This document shows positions 24,344 to 36,198 of a stretch of 64,000 nucleotides of DNA, piece after piece. The notes beneath the pieces are model-generated. The model was not told where the DNA came from. It saw only the letters and a list, made by a program, of their open reading frames with translations, and did not search any database. The position numbers were made by a program, and so were the translations under genes. The stretch is from positions 2,418,001 to 2,482,000 of the forward strand of contig NW_026944388.1 in the NCBI RefSeq assembly GCF_033439725.1, written 5' to 3'. Position 1 is the first letter of the stretch. Every line of letters starts with the position of its first letter. The DNA is from Neurospora tetraspora. Taxonomy: Eukaryota > Ascomycota > Sordariomycetes > Sordariales > Sordariaceae.

Positions 24344-25725
24344 ATGTCTGTCCCCGAAAAGTTCACCGGCTTCCAGGTCAACGGCCCCGAGACCTGGACC
24401 GAGTTCCACAAGAACGAGTTCCAACCCAAGCCCTTCGGTGACTACGACGTCGATATCAAGATCGAGTGCTGTGGTGTTTGCGGTAGCGATGTCCACACCA
24501 TCAGTGGTGGTTGGGGCGAGCAAAAGTTTCCTCTTGCTGTTGGACACGGTATGTATGGCTTTGCCCCTACATATATATCTTCCTGTCTATCTCTCTCCTT
24601 CCTTCAGCTAGCTACAGCTGTAGTCAGTGAACCCCATGACTGCAGTGACTGACTGACTGACTGACTGACTGACTGACTGACTGACTGACTGACTGATAAC
24701 CCTGTTTTTAGAAATCGTCGGAACCGCCCTCCGCGTCGGTCCCAAGGTGACTCTCATCAAGCCCGGCCAACGCGTCGGCGTCGGCGCCCAGTCCTACTCC
24801 TGCCTCGACTGCCGCCAGTGCAAGAACGACAACGAGACCTACTGCCGCAAGCAACTAGACACGTACGGTGCCGTGTGGCCTGATACCGGCATCGTCAGCC
24901 AGGGCGGTTATTCCTCCCACGTTCGCACCCACGAGCACTGGTTCGTCTTCGTCTTCTTTTTCCCCTCCTTTCTTTCCCCTTTCCCCTCTCCTATCCCTCC
25001 CCCCTTTCCCCTTCCATCCCGCTTCCCCCTCTTTCAATTTCCCCCAACTAACACCTCATCTCAACGCCAGGGTCTTCCCAATCCCCTCCTCCCTCCCCTC
25101 CACAATCGCCGCCCCCATGCTCTGCGCCGGCTTAACCGCCTACTCCCCACTCGTCCGCAACGGCTGCGGCCCCGGCAAGAAAGTCGGCATCGTCGGCCTC
25201 GGCGGCATCGGGCACCTGGGTCTCCTCTTCGCCAAAGCCCTGGGCGCCGAAGTCTACGTAATCTCACGCACGCACTCCAAAGAAGCCGACGCCCTGAAAA
25301 TGGGCGCCGACGGCTTTTTGGCGACATCCGACGGCCCCAATTGGAACCAAGAGCACATCATGACTTTTGACCTGATCATCAACACCGCGAACTCCTTTGA
25401 GGGGTTCGATGTGGATGCGTATTTGGCTCTGTTGGATGTGCATGGGAAGTGGGTGAGTGTGGGGTTACCGGAGGATGAGGAGGGGATTAGGGTGCGGAAT
25501 CAGACTTTCTTGAAGAATGGGTGTTTTTTTGGGAGTAGTCATTTGGGGAGCCGCAAAGAGACGTTGGAGATGTTGGAGTTGGCTGCGAGCAAGGGGGTCA
25601 GGACGTGGGTGGAGGAGGTTAAGATTAATGAGAGGAATTTGAAGGGGGTTATGGAGCGGATGAAGGGGAGTGGAGGGAGGTATCGGTTTTGTTTGACGGG
25701 GTATGAGGAGGCTTTTGGGGCCTGA
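24344..25725 (+). CDS. Zinc NADP-type alcohol dehydrogenase (ADH6/cinnamyl-ADH-like)
   Basis: Medium-chain, zinc-dependent alcohol/aldehyde oxidoreductase of the yeast ADH6/ADH7 type, probably cytosolic and NADPH-linked by family. Three exons: 24344-24548, 24712-24940 and 25071-25725 (introns 163 and 130 bp) join to 362 residues, the normal family length. The first splice rebuilds the hallmark GHE (residues 67-69). Catalytic zinc ligands are Cys46 (CCGVCGSDVH) and His68. Structural zinc cysteines are 99, 102, 105 and 113 (CLDCRQCKNDNETYC). The nucleotide-binding loop reads GIVGLGGIGHLG. Intron 1 contains a long TGAC array; intron 2 has an unusual donor, GTTCGT, and a pyrimidine-rich body. The substrate is unknown. 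Confidence 0.93.
24646..24696 (+). repeat. (TGAC)n microsatellite in intron 1
   Basis: 51 bp of uninterrupted TGAC, about 12.75 units, ending 15 bases before the intron acceptor at 24710-24711. Each unit contains CTGAC, a match to the fungal branch-point consensus CTRAC. Confidence 0.97.
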
Positions 25726-27033
25726 ATTGGGACTTTGGGGACTTGGGAGTGTAAATGAGGCAAAGGGGAATTTGGGAAAGGGGAATTTGGGAAAGGGGAA
25801 TTTGGGAAAGGGGAATTTGGGAAAGGGGGCTCAAGTCAAAAGAGGATATATTTATGAGATTGTGAACAAAGTCCTTGAGATCACTTCCTTGGCTGGAGTG
25901 TTAGGTGGATGTTTTTGTCGTGACTTTGTTCGAAACTTCGTCAAAGTCACTTAATGGGGCTTGAAGACACTTGACTTCTGACCAATATTTCATGAGAGTT
26001 TGGTTTCAGTTGATGTCATCAGGGAAGATGGGGCGTCGAGACACTGGAAGAGGTTGACTTGCTTTCTGTTCATGAGGTAGCAATAGTAAGTTGTCACTTA
26101 GAATACCAGGCTGTGCATCCAGAAGTATTGCCTTACGAACCGTTCATCATAACACTAGTCGGGTACTAATACCTGTCTAGTAGCTATTGTCATAAGCATG
26201 TTCTATCATTGCATCTCGCTGAGGGTGTGTCTTGTCTAGAAACAGAAAACGCCAGAACCCCTTTCTATGCAATTGTTGATGTAACCCCAAGTCTATAAAA
26301 CCCCATGCAAACAGATGTTTACCATATCCAGGAGAGAAGAAGCCAGAAATGCAAACAAAATCTCCCTGGTAATGGTAGTTTGAAACAGAGGTTCTGGTGG
26401 AGTGCGTGTCCAACGTCCCAAAACCTCCAAGGTCGCCACTAAACTTCACGGTTCCACCTCAACCCCTGAACCAGGAGTGGACGTTCGCAGTTCGCAGAGC
26501 GATGAAGCCTAGAAAAAAAATTAGCGAGAGATTCCCTATAGAGAGTGAATGAGAGGAGTAGATGCTCACCAGAGATATTGCCAAGTACCTATTATGAAGG
26601 GGTATATATGTGTAGTAGTAGTAAAAATGCACCATCTACTAATCTAGCAAGTTACTGTAAAACGATGAAGCAAATAACGCCATGTTCCCAAAGCTGATTG
26701 AAATGCAATCACCCCCCAAAAATATCTTTTCCGTAAACCAGTCATTCATGCCCTTTTGAAAGCTTTTCCTTTTTCCGAATTTTGCACTGCGCTGCTGCTG
26801 CTGCTGTGTCCAATGCTCATGTTCATTTCATCAGAGGGGACGGTCTTGAGCGGTAACCAAAGTTGTTGATGTTGTTGTCGAACCGAAGGATGCGCTGCTG
26901 ACCCTGGGTGTGACTAGCCTCGGAAACGGCGGCTGTCACAGTAGTCCTCCTCTTGAATTGCACCCGTGCCCTTCGTTGCGGGCGACTCTTATGCATCGTC
27001 ATCGTGCGACCCTCGCCTTCCTTCTTCGAAAGT
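25726..27033. other. Convergent 3' intergenic region
   Basis: 1.3 kb between the convergent dehydrogenase and CTP synthase genes. It includes the four-unit 15-bp repeat listed separately and a CTG-rich run near 26790-26805. Probable 3' UTRs; no gene seen. Confidence 0.5.
25765..25824 (+). repeat. 15-bp minisatellite, four perfect units
   Basis: Unit GGGGAATTTGGGAAA repeated four times without a mismatch, about 40 bases after the dehydrogenase stop, so probably in its 3' UTR. Confidence 0.97.
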
Positions 27034-29179
27034 TTAGAAGTGGGTACTCCCGTTGACAACGCCGGCATCCTTGAGGATCTCGTTGGTGATCTGGTCGAGG
27101 CAGCCAATGGCGGCGGCAACGAAGCCGAGGAAGGGGCGGGAGGGGTCGAGGACACGGCTGGTGTACTCGGGGTGGTACTGGACACCGACGTAGTAAGGGT
27201 GGTCCTTGATCTCGACAACCTCCATGCGCTCGCCGGTGTCGTCCTTGCCGATGAAGATGAGGCCAGACTGCTCGAGCTTCTCGATGTAATCGGGGTTGAC
27301 CTCATAACGGTGACGGTGACGCTCCTCGATGGTGGTGGCCTCGCCGTAGAGAGCGCGGAGCTTGCTGAACTCAGAGCCGGGCTGGAAGTGAGTAGTACGG
27401 GTACCGAGACGCATGGTACCGCCAAGCTTCTCCTTGGAACCCTCGGGCATGAAGATGATGACGCGGTGCTCGGCGTTGGCGTCGAACTCCTCAGAAGTGG
27501 CATCCTTGAGCTCGCAGAGGTTGCGGGCAGCCTCGATGACGGCAACCTGCATACCAAGGCAGACACCGAGGAAGGGGGTCTTTTGCTCACGAGCCCACTG
27601 GGCGGCACGGATCATACCCTCGGTACCACGGTGACCGAAGCCGCCAGGGACGAGAATACCCTTGGCAACGCAAACGTCGTGCCAAGCCTTGTGGTACTTG
27701 GTGGGATCCTCCTTCTGGGTCTTCTCCTCGAGGTGCTCAGAATCAACCCAGATGAGGTTGAGCTTGCGGCCGCAGCGCATGGCGGAGTGCTCAAGAGCCT
27801 TGATGACGGAAAGGTAGGCATCGTGAAGCTCAATGTACTTGCCGACCAAGACAATATCGACGGTCTCGGCGTAACCGAGGGGGACAATCTTCTGCCACTT
27901 GGCCCAGACCTCCTGGCCCTGGGTGACACGGGTGGGGGAGAGCTTGACGTCGTCGAGCTTCAGGGTCTCCTTAAGTTCCCTGAGCAGGCCCTGCTCCTCA
28001 AGGAGAAGAGGAACCTGGTAGATGGTGGGCATATCGCGGACGGCAAGGACCTGGTTGACCTCGACCTGGCAGCTGGAAGCGACCTTGTTGATGGTACCCT
28101 TCTCAAGGGGCTTCTCACAACGGCACGCAATCTGTACAATGAGTTAGCAAGAGAAATCACAAGATGATTGACAATGATGCTGACCAAGTCGGGAATGAGA
28201 CCAGCACTCCTGACGCTCTTGACAGCGTGTTGGGTAGGCTTCGTCTTCTGCTCGCCGTTGACGACGGGGACATAGGAGACGTGGATATTGATGAAGTTGT
28301 TCTTGCCAGCTCTGTGACGGAGCTGAGTGAGGGCCTCGACGAAAGGCATGCTCTCAATATCACCGACAGTACCACCCTATGAACGTTAGCAAACGCATGC
28401 CATGACTGATGATGATAGTGATCAAACATACCAACTCGATGATGCAGACATCGGGCTCCTCGCCAGACTTGTCGACAGGTACCTTGGAGACACGGTTGAT
28501 GGTGTCGATGATCGCGTCGATAACGTGGGGTACAACCTGGACAGTGCGGCCAAGGTACTTGCCCTTGCGCTCGTTCTCGATAACCTGCTGGTAGACCTTG
28601 CCGGTGGTGATGTTGTTGTCGCGGGCAAGGTCGACACCGAGGTAACGCTCGTAGTTGCCGAGATCCAGATCGGTCTCGCCACCGTCATGAAGGACGAAGC
28701 ACTCGCCGTGCTCCTTGGGGTTCATGGTACCGGCATCAACGTTGATGTAGGGGTCAATCTTGATGGCAGTGACCTTGAGGCCGAGGGTCTTGAGAAGGAG
28801 ACCGCATGATGAGGCTGTGATATGTGAGTGTTAGTAAACCAGGCCTGTGAGTGAGGTGTATTATACAAGGCTTGTTCATCGTGTGCATCCTTGAGAGGAT
28901 GTTGAGATGGTGTCACAGACACAGGCCAGTTTTCATGATTTTTACTTGGCATGCATCCATGTCGAGTGACTCGATACGTATGAGTGAGATTGAGGATTGT
29001 TGTGGTGGTTGTTCATCATCAGAATGTTGAGAAGAGGAAGACTGCCTACCAATAATTCCCTTGCCAACTCCACTCACAACACCTGGAGACGCAGACAAGT
29101 TAGAGATGTGTTCATATGGGATTATTATTTGTTTATTGTCTATTGTTTACATACCTCCTGACACCAGAACGAACTTCAT
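27034..29179 (-). CDS. CTP synthase
   Basis: Converts UTP to CTP with ATP and glutamine, the last step of pyrimidine nucleotide synthesis; cytosolic and often filament-forming. Five exons: 29179-29155, 29082-29050, 28814-28432, 28376-28185 and 28131-27034 (introns 72, 235, 55 and 53 bp) join to 576 residues, the usual fungal length. The two small first exons encode [18 protein letters not shown], the synthetase P-loop region. Exon 3 holds [13 protein letters not shown] and [17 protein letters not shown]. The glutaminase half has the nucleophile Cys402 (LGVCLGMQ) and the His531/Glu533 pair in YHPEYTSR. Codon bias indicates strong expression. The long open frame on the opposite strand is a shadow. 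Confidence 0.97.
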
Positions 29180-30072
29180 CTTGGGCGATGATGGGAATGC
29201 GTTAATGACGACAAAAGGAGGGACAGACGGTGGATTGACGGGCCACTCGATGGGATCGATACTGGAATAAGGAAACGAAGAGAGTAAAGAGTATGGACAG
29301 GCAACGGATGGAAAAAGGGATGTCGTCAAGTCACTCAAAGTTTGGTGTCGCTGTCGCCCGCGTGTTGCAGCGGGAAGAAAAAAAAATTGGGAATGGAGAA
29401 TGGAGGGGCTCCAGCGGCGACCGATAAGGTTCCCTGGCACCGCGCACAGACCACTATTGCGGGCAGCGACCTGCACGCCGAGACTTGCACGGTCGCAAAC
29501 CCGACGGATGGGTGGGCGACGCTGATGCCCTTCACTGAAACATGCGAACGTCTCGGATCGAGAACAGGTCTGGAACATTGCAGGCACCCATCAGGCAGCG
29601 GTCCAGGCAGCGGCCACCCGGTCTCAGGTCCAGTCCCGAAAAAGCCGGCCCTGCCCGGACGCACAGACGGATTTTTCATTGTCCGAGCGACGATCCAGGC
29701 ACCGGCGTTGTGGGGTCACTGCGGTGCACATTCCGTCCCCGACCCGACCGGTTGTCGCCGGGCCCTCCCGTTACATTCGGCGAACAGTCATCAACCATCG
29801 TGAATCGTCGCATTACAACCCTGCACTGGCCGACAGTCGGGTCATATGCTAATTTCAAAACACAGAACGTAGAAGACTTCAATTCGATTCCCTCACGCCT
29901 TTGGCTGTTGTGTTTACCTAAACAATTTGGTATCTCCTCCCAATGATTGACGCCTGCAGTGCGCAAATGCAAATCCATCATCAAAACAATCGCTCGCGAC
30001 TGATGCATCCAGCACACCAACCGCCATGCTCATGTAACCCCAAATGCACCGAACCCCAAGGCATCATATAAA
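29180..30072. promoter_or_regulatory. CTP synthase promoter region
   Basis: 893 bp between the CTP synthase start and the stop of the upstream amidotransferase gene, both on the minus strand. Contains an A-run at 29381-29388. No gene; short frames show no recognisable domain. Confidence 0.5.
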
Positions 30073-31277
30073 TCACAGCTTCCACTCCAACTCCCTCCCC
30101 TCCTCCCCCTCCCAAACCCACTCTAGCACCCTCTCCCACACCCGATTCCCATCATGTTCCCTCTCCATCAACCCCTTCACCTCTTCCACCACTTTCTGTT
30201 CATTCAAATCCCAGCCCCACCATCTTGCCGCGTCTCTAATCTTTAGTTTCGCCGCCTTCGCGTCCTTCTCCGGATGTCCTTGAAACGTCAAGACACTGTT
30301 ATCGTCTGAGAGAAGACATTCATTGTTGGCGAGTAATTGGTGAAAGTTGGGTGGTGTAGAGACAAGCTGTCGGCGGTGATGTTGATGAAGTCTTAGCGAG
30401 CTCTTTTCCTTCCCTCCTTTTTCTCCTGCTGTTGATGGTAGTCCTCGGTCATTGAAGAACCGCAACCCGGCGGAGGTGAGTTTTGAGTCTGTTACTCCTA
30501 GCTGTTTACCGTCACATGTTAGCATCACTTCCCCTCATGCTTCACTCTTATACGAGGAGGAAAGGGATAAAAACCAACCTCAGGCATCCCCATCTCCCCC
30601 ACCTCCCCCCCTCCCACCACCATCCCCAGCGTCTGATGTCCCCAACAAACCCCCACCATCTTCTTCCTCGGCCATTCCTTTCTCGTCTGCCGTATGAACT
30701 CATGCACCCTCAATATCCACGCGTGCCTCTTCGTCGGATCGGCATTTCCCCCTCCAATAACAATCAGGTCAAACTCCGCCGGATCAGGCAGGAACTCTTT
30801 CATCCTACTGCTGCTAGCCCTAGCCCTTGTTCCAGATCCAGACCCCGACCCCGGGACATCACTCTCAGAGTCCGAAGACCGCCCAAGTCCATTCGAACAA
30901 TCCGACGACAAAGAGGCATCTGAGTCAGCCCCCTCGTTGCATCCGTCCCGGTCGTTATGAGGACCCTGGGGACAGCAGTAAAAGTTGTCGGCTGGGTAGA
31001 AGAAGGAGAGTTTTGGTTCGAAGCGGCAGGTGGGCGATTGGGTTAAGGAGGTGAAGCAGCGGGTGTAGGAGTCGCGGATGTTGGAGATGTGTGGGGAGCG
31101 GTAGGAGTTGAGGAGGACGGCGATTCGGAGGGGTATTTTGGTTTCGTTTGAGTGTTGGGTGGGGGTTTCGTCGGTTTCGGTGGTGTTGTTGTCGTTGTGA
31201 TTGTGGCCGTGGTTGTGGTGAGAGTTGGCGGCCTCGTGGTGAAGAGGACCTCTCGGAGAGTCGGTTGAGGCGGTCAT
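30073..31277 (-). CDS. Stand-alone class I glutamine amidotransferase-like protein
   Basis: Two exons, 31277-30579 and 30501-30073 (77-bp intron with a GTTGGT donor), join to 375 residues. The frame extends upstream only to a TTG, so the ATG at 31277 is used. The first 45 residues are His/Asn-rich and disordered. The amidotransferase fold follows: IAVLLNSYRSP, then IVIGGGNADP, the nucleophile elbow GVCWGHQTLG with its Cys, a MPE/LGVTD junction across the intron, LHQHHRRQ, NNECLLS and the His/Glu pair in LTFQGHPEKDAKAAKL. All triad residues are present. An acidic Ser/Gly insertion (about 105-160) is unusual. Relatives include yeast YLR126C; the true substrate is unknown. It lies directly upstream of CTP synthase on the same strand. 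Confidence 0.9.
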
Positions 31278-32630
31278 GTTGAATGGCCGCTTGGACGGGT
31301 GTGCAATTAATGCCCTTCTCCCGTTAAGCAAGTCAAGGTAAAGTATTTCGATGGTGTTGGATCGTGAAGTCCGGTTTGTAAAGTGGGGAGGAAGCTTCTT
31401 TTAAGGTTTCTTTGTTCCTGTCTTGGATGAATGATCGATCAGGGGGAGGCTTATAACCGGTTATGTTCCCGAGTATTCAAAGTCAGCTGAAAACTGACGA
31501 AAGCTAGGGTGGAGGGAACCCTTGTATTGGAGCTCTTGGCAAGGCACGGCAGTCAATTCCTCGATGACGATCGATCACGGCAATGGCAGAATGTCGAATG
31601 GGTGATCATCGAAAAGATTCCGAGCTACAAGAAGGGCTTAGGGCGGACGGCCAACAATCGATTCTCATCCACTGGATTTAGGGGTTTCTGGGGAATGTGA
31701 GTAGCGATGACATCATGGCAGCTGAAAGTCCCGAAACTACACTAGTGAAAGGCTCATTGGTTTCACAAGTTCAGCTCTCATTTTTAGTCTTCGCTACCCA
31801 ACTAATCACAACTGAAAACGAAGGAGGCCTTTTAAAACCCCATCTCGAAATCACGGTGATCTGCATACAACTCATCACTCTTTTTTTATTTCCAGGCCCG
31901 CGGAGGTAACAAGCATCCACCTGCGAAAGCAACGCACCGCGCCGTCGGGTATTTGTGCAGAGCTGAAAGATAGGAATCCCATCACAGTCCAGGAAAGGGG
32001 AAGATGGACATTCAGGAGAAAATGCGGGATGACAGCCAGGCGCAGCAATCAAATGCCATGCCATGCTCGCTGCACTGCCAGATTCACTGTCATTCAGCTC
32101 AGTGGGTCGTCCCGCTACACCGCCCGCACCGCACCGCTGGCACCGCATCGCATCGCATTTTGCGGGGCGTCCCGCAATTGTTCAGGTCGGCAGATCGGGT
32201 CCATTTCATCTCATCCCTTTGGACAAAATAGACATGGGTCCGTTAATTTTGGATGGAGGGATGCCGATGTTGGGATGACGGCATCGGATGACTGCTGACT
32301 ATTGAAATTCTGTTGGCGAGATAAGGATATGAAGAGATGAGTGTTACTAAAGGTGAGGTTTAATAGAGACTCTTCAAAACATGTAAAAGCTGCTGAAGAG
32401 TCAATGACCAGAAAGTTAAGAGCTACAACGATCACACCAGCAGCATGCACCAAGTTTGCATCAGGCCAAAGCCCGTTCATTATTATGTCCATTGTAGGTA
32501 TTACATAATATCATACAAGAAATTTAACTTTCATCATAAAAACATCCACATCATATGCATTCCATCATTTCATATCCAATCCAACCCCCCTATCTCGCTC
32601 CGCTCCGGGGTATCATATATCTGCCTCAAA
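31278..32630. other. Intergenic between amidotransferase and subtilase genes
   Basis: 1.35 kb. Contains the promoter of the amidotransferase gene and the 3' region of the subtilase gene. GCATC/CACCGC-rich direct-repeat-like sequence occurs at about 32115-32155. No supported gene. Confidence 0.45.
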
Positions 32631-35322
32631 TTAAGCACTAAAAACACGCTTGATCTTAGAAGCATACTTAATAGTGAACGACTCGGTAGTCTGAGTCTCC
32701 CAGTCCTGAGGCTTCTTGCTGTTACCATAGATCTTGAGCGCCTTAAGCGTGATCGTGTAAGTGTCAGCAGGGGCGTACGAGCCATCGGACAGAGCACCAT
32801 CCCAGTTCCACTCGAACGTGCCGCGGGCGTTCCAGTAGGCGGGGAAGGTGAGGACCTGGCCGATGGTCTTGCCCTTGGCGTTGACAACGTCGGCGCGGAC
32901 CTCGGCGGAGCCCATGGCGAGGGTGAGCACGACGGTCGGGTAGACGGTGTTGGCGTACTGGGTCTCGTTGGCCTTGCCGGCGGGCGGGAGGGTGAAAGTG
33001 GTGCCGGCGGCGACGGGAGCCAGGGTGGCGTCGCTGGACTGGCTGAGGTAGCTGTTCTCCTTGTCGAGAACGGTGACGGAGCGCATGCTGCCGACGACGC
33101 CCTGGTAGGGGAGCGAGTAGCCGGTGGAGTCGGTGCCGTTCAGGGTGATGTAGCCGGAGTAGACGGGTAGGCGCTTGGCATCGAGACCCAGGGGGGGGAT
33201 GGCAAGGACGGTGACGGTCTTCTTCTGGCCCGGGTTAAGGGTGAGCTTGGCGGGGGTGAGGACGAGGGTGGCCTTGGCGTCGGTGAGCTCGTTGGGGAAG
33301 GCGGCGGGGTCAATGGAGGTGGCGTCGGCGAAGGTGTAGGCGGTAGCAGCGCTGGTGTGGCCGAGCTGGTAGGTGACGGCCTTCTTGCCAGTGTTGGTAA
33401 CCTCGAAGCTCTGGAGGGGCTTGATGTGCTCGGTGTCGTTGAAGGAGATGCTGGAGACGCCGAGGAGGGCGTTGGCGTTGGCAGCATCCCAGGCCTGGAT
33501 CAGACCAGCACCCTGCTGGGCAACGGGGGCAAGCATGGAATAGTTCTTGGCACCATCGTTGAAGAGGTTAGGGTGGGCAGTGGCAGCGAAGAGGTTCTCA
33601 AGGACCTTGGGGTCCTTGGTGCCACGCTTCTGCATGACAAGGGCCCAGGTGGCAGCAGCGAGAGGGCAGGCCATGGAAGTACCGGAAAGGACAGCATACG
33701 AGCCGAGAGCACGGGGGTAGGTGGAAAGAATCATACCGCCGGGAGCAGAGATCTGGGGCTTGACATCAACCTCATAGGTAGGGCCCCAGGAGGTGTAGGT
33801 ACTGAGGAAGCCAGGGGTAGCGGTGTTGGGGAAGTTGTTGAGGTTCTTGGGGGCGGTCTCAGGGTCAGCCATGTTGACAATGACCTTAGAGCCAGCCTGG
33901 AGGGCCTTGATCCAAGCGGCACCGGTCTCGGAAGTGACCATAGCAGCAGCCTGGACACCCGCAACGGCGCTGACGTCGACCTTGGTAGATCCAGAGGCGT
34001 TGTTGTAGTAGATGATATACTTGGCTCCCTTAGCGGCAGCGTTCTGAGCCTTCTGGACGAAGGTGCAGGTACCACGGCGGATGAGAACAATGTACTTGGA
34101 GAGGTCAGGGGTGTCATCGGGGAAAGCCTCGCAGCCGTTGGCAGCATCGGCAGTGTTGAAGTTGACAGACCAGACAGGCAGGCTGACATTGGCCCAGGCG
34201 CTGGGGGTACCGGCGGTGAAGCCAAAGGTCGAAAGGGAGCCGTTGGCGACAGAGTAAGTGGCCTCGCTGAGAAGAGCAGGGGCAATGATGTTATCGACAG
34301 AGGCGACAGCAGTAACCTTCTTGCCGTTGGCGGCAGTAGAAGCGTAGAAGATACCGTGATCACCATCGTTACCAGCAGAGACAAGGCAGGGAACACCCTT
34401 CTCGACGATCCTGCTGACGACGGCAGCCCAAGAGTCCTCGGGCCAACCAGAGGCACCACCGATGGAGGCAGTAATGATGTCACTGCCATCATCGTAGGCC
34501 TTGAGGTAAGCCTCGATGAGGATATCGTTACCGACATCACCAGAGCAACCGAACACACGGTAAGCACCGAGGGTCACATCGGAAGCCGCACCGATGATGC
34601 CATAGGGGTTGTTGGTCTGGGCAGCAATGATACCAGCGACGTGGGAACCGTGACCCTGGCAGTTGTCGATGGGGTCGGAATCAGGGACGGGAGTGTTGGC
34701 GCCGTTGAAGTCGTCACCGACCAAATCAGTACCGTAGGAGACCAAGCAGCCGGGGCCGAAGCAGCCACCGAGGGCAGGGTGAAGGTAGTCGATACCAGTG
34801 TCGATGACGCCGACCTTGATGCCCTTGCCAGTAACACCGGAATCCCTGAACTTGTTGACCTGGGTCATCAAGTGGGGAGTGAAGGTGTCCTTGCCAGTGT
34901 CACGCTTGGCGACAACCTCCTGGACGGCGCTGCCAGTGTAGTGAACGGTGACCTCGGGGACGGAGTAGCGGCGGACAGGGTACATGGCCTTGACACCAGA
35001 CATGGCAGCAACCTTGCTGGCGAGGTCGTCAGCCTTGTCGAGGTCCTTGAACTGGAAGGAAGCACCCTTGAAGAGCTCATGGCGAATATCCTTGCGGATG
35101 GTGGCATCGCCCTTGATGGAGTTGAGGATAGAGGTGGGATCCTGTTAAGCATATGTGGTTAGTATAAGGCATTCCTGGCTCTTGAGTGTATCTTCAACTT
35201 ACATGGCTATCCTCATACTCGACGATATAGGCACCAGGGACGACGTTGGGGGCCTTGAGGTGGGCGGCTTGAGCGAAAGACGCAGCCGCCAGGAGCGTCG
35301 TGGCCAAACCAAGACGAACCAT
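32631..35322 (-). CDS. Secreted subtilisin-like serine protease (S8, Vpr type)
   Basis: Extracellular endopeptidase. Two exons, 35322-35203 and 35141-32631 (61-bp intron), give 876 residues. Order of parts: signal peptide 1-19 (MVRLGLATTLLAAASFAQA), an I9-type propeptide (about 28-110), then the S8 catalytic domain with Asp154 (VGVIDTGIDYLHP), His204 (NCQGHGSHVAG), oxyanion Asn298 (VSAGND) and Ser529 (LSGTSMACP). A protease-associated domain is inserted in the middle (about 360-465, LIRRGTCTFVQKAQNAAAKGAK). The C-terminal 300 residues form beta-rich Fn3/C5a-peptidase-like domains. No membrane or GPI tail, so it should be secreted. Codon bias is extreme, suggesting high expression, and it creates a stop-free antisense frame. 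It matches proteins annotated as minor extracellular protease Vpr. Confidence 0.95.
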
Positions 35323-36172
35323 GATGAATGATGGCTTTCTTACTTGTGGCAGAGAAAGAAAGTCAAAGATTGAGAGGGGAGACCACCGTCTGAGAGCGAA
35401 GCAGCTGCGAAGTAGACTGACGGCTGCGGGATCGTCTCGGCGCTACACTCGTAGGTCTTGAGCAGGCGGATGACGAGGAAGCGCCATGGTATATATGCAC
35501 TTTGTCCATCGCATAGTGGATGGTATGGTATCCTTCGTCCAAATTGACGATGTTCGGGACCCAGAGATCAGAGCCCAGTTTAGACGGGGAGGAAGAGAGG
35601 CGACCGGGGTGGTATGCGGGGGGCGCTATCGGAAGCGATGCCAGGTCGGGAAGGACGACAGAAGGTCGACCAGGGCATGGCGAGCAAATGGCGGCCGAAT
35701 TTACCCAGGCATTCGACCAAGGCCTTATCTGGGCAGAATTGATTAAGCTTATTGGACCATCTGCACCGGCCCGGGCGAGACGGGTGTACAGTCCGAGGAG
35801 AAAGGTTGTGAAGGCGTGCTTCTGGAACCTTTCTCGACGAGGCAGGTCGGCCTCTCCACGATGGTCGATACAACTCCAAAGTGGCCGACTGCGATGGCCA
35901 AGAAGACATCCGTAATTTTAATTTACCGGAGGGCGACTTTTGTTCGTCCTGCTCGTCCTCTTGCAGGGGACGGCGGCGTGAAAATGCTACTGCAGAGCAA
36001 CGGTACCACTGAGGCATGTCTTGGCTCTTTGGCTTGAATATGGGAATAGCACATTGAGTGAGCGCATTGCACTAGGCAATGGGACGCTGCTGTGCTCGCA
36101 TGGGGAAGGATGATCTCGTTTGCGAAGATCCTTCTGCAATGTGGGTTGCCTTGTGTCTTTTGACATGTCCAA
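35323..36172. promoter_or_regulatory. Subtilase promoter region
   Basis: 850 bp upstream of the subtilase ATG up to the left end of the DNA transposon. No gene supported. The transposon's left end is about 850 bp from the start codon. Confidence 0.5.
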
Positions 36173-36198
36173 GGGCGTGTTTGGTTCAACCAACAAAA
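36173..36198 (+). repeat. Left terminal inverted repeat
   Basis: 26 bases matching the reverse complement of 40394-40419 exactly; similarity ends where the left side continues TTTC and the right side CAAAAG. Confidence 0.92.

Noticed and set aside
26953-28167. 404-codon plus-strand frame opposite CTP synthase
   Set aside because: Codon-bias shadow of a highly expressed gene; it also ignores the real introns.
33357-35162. 601-codon open frame on the plus strand opposite the subtilase gene
   Set aside because: It is antisense to a protein with a full catalytic triad. C/G-ending codon bias on the real strand removes antisense stops, and the product is low-complexity Gly/Val/Asp sequence.
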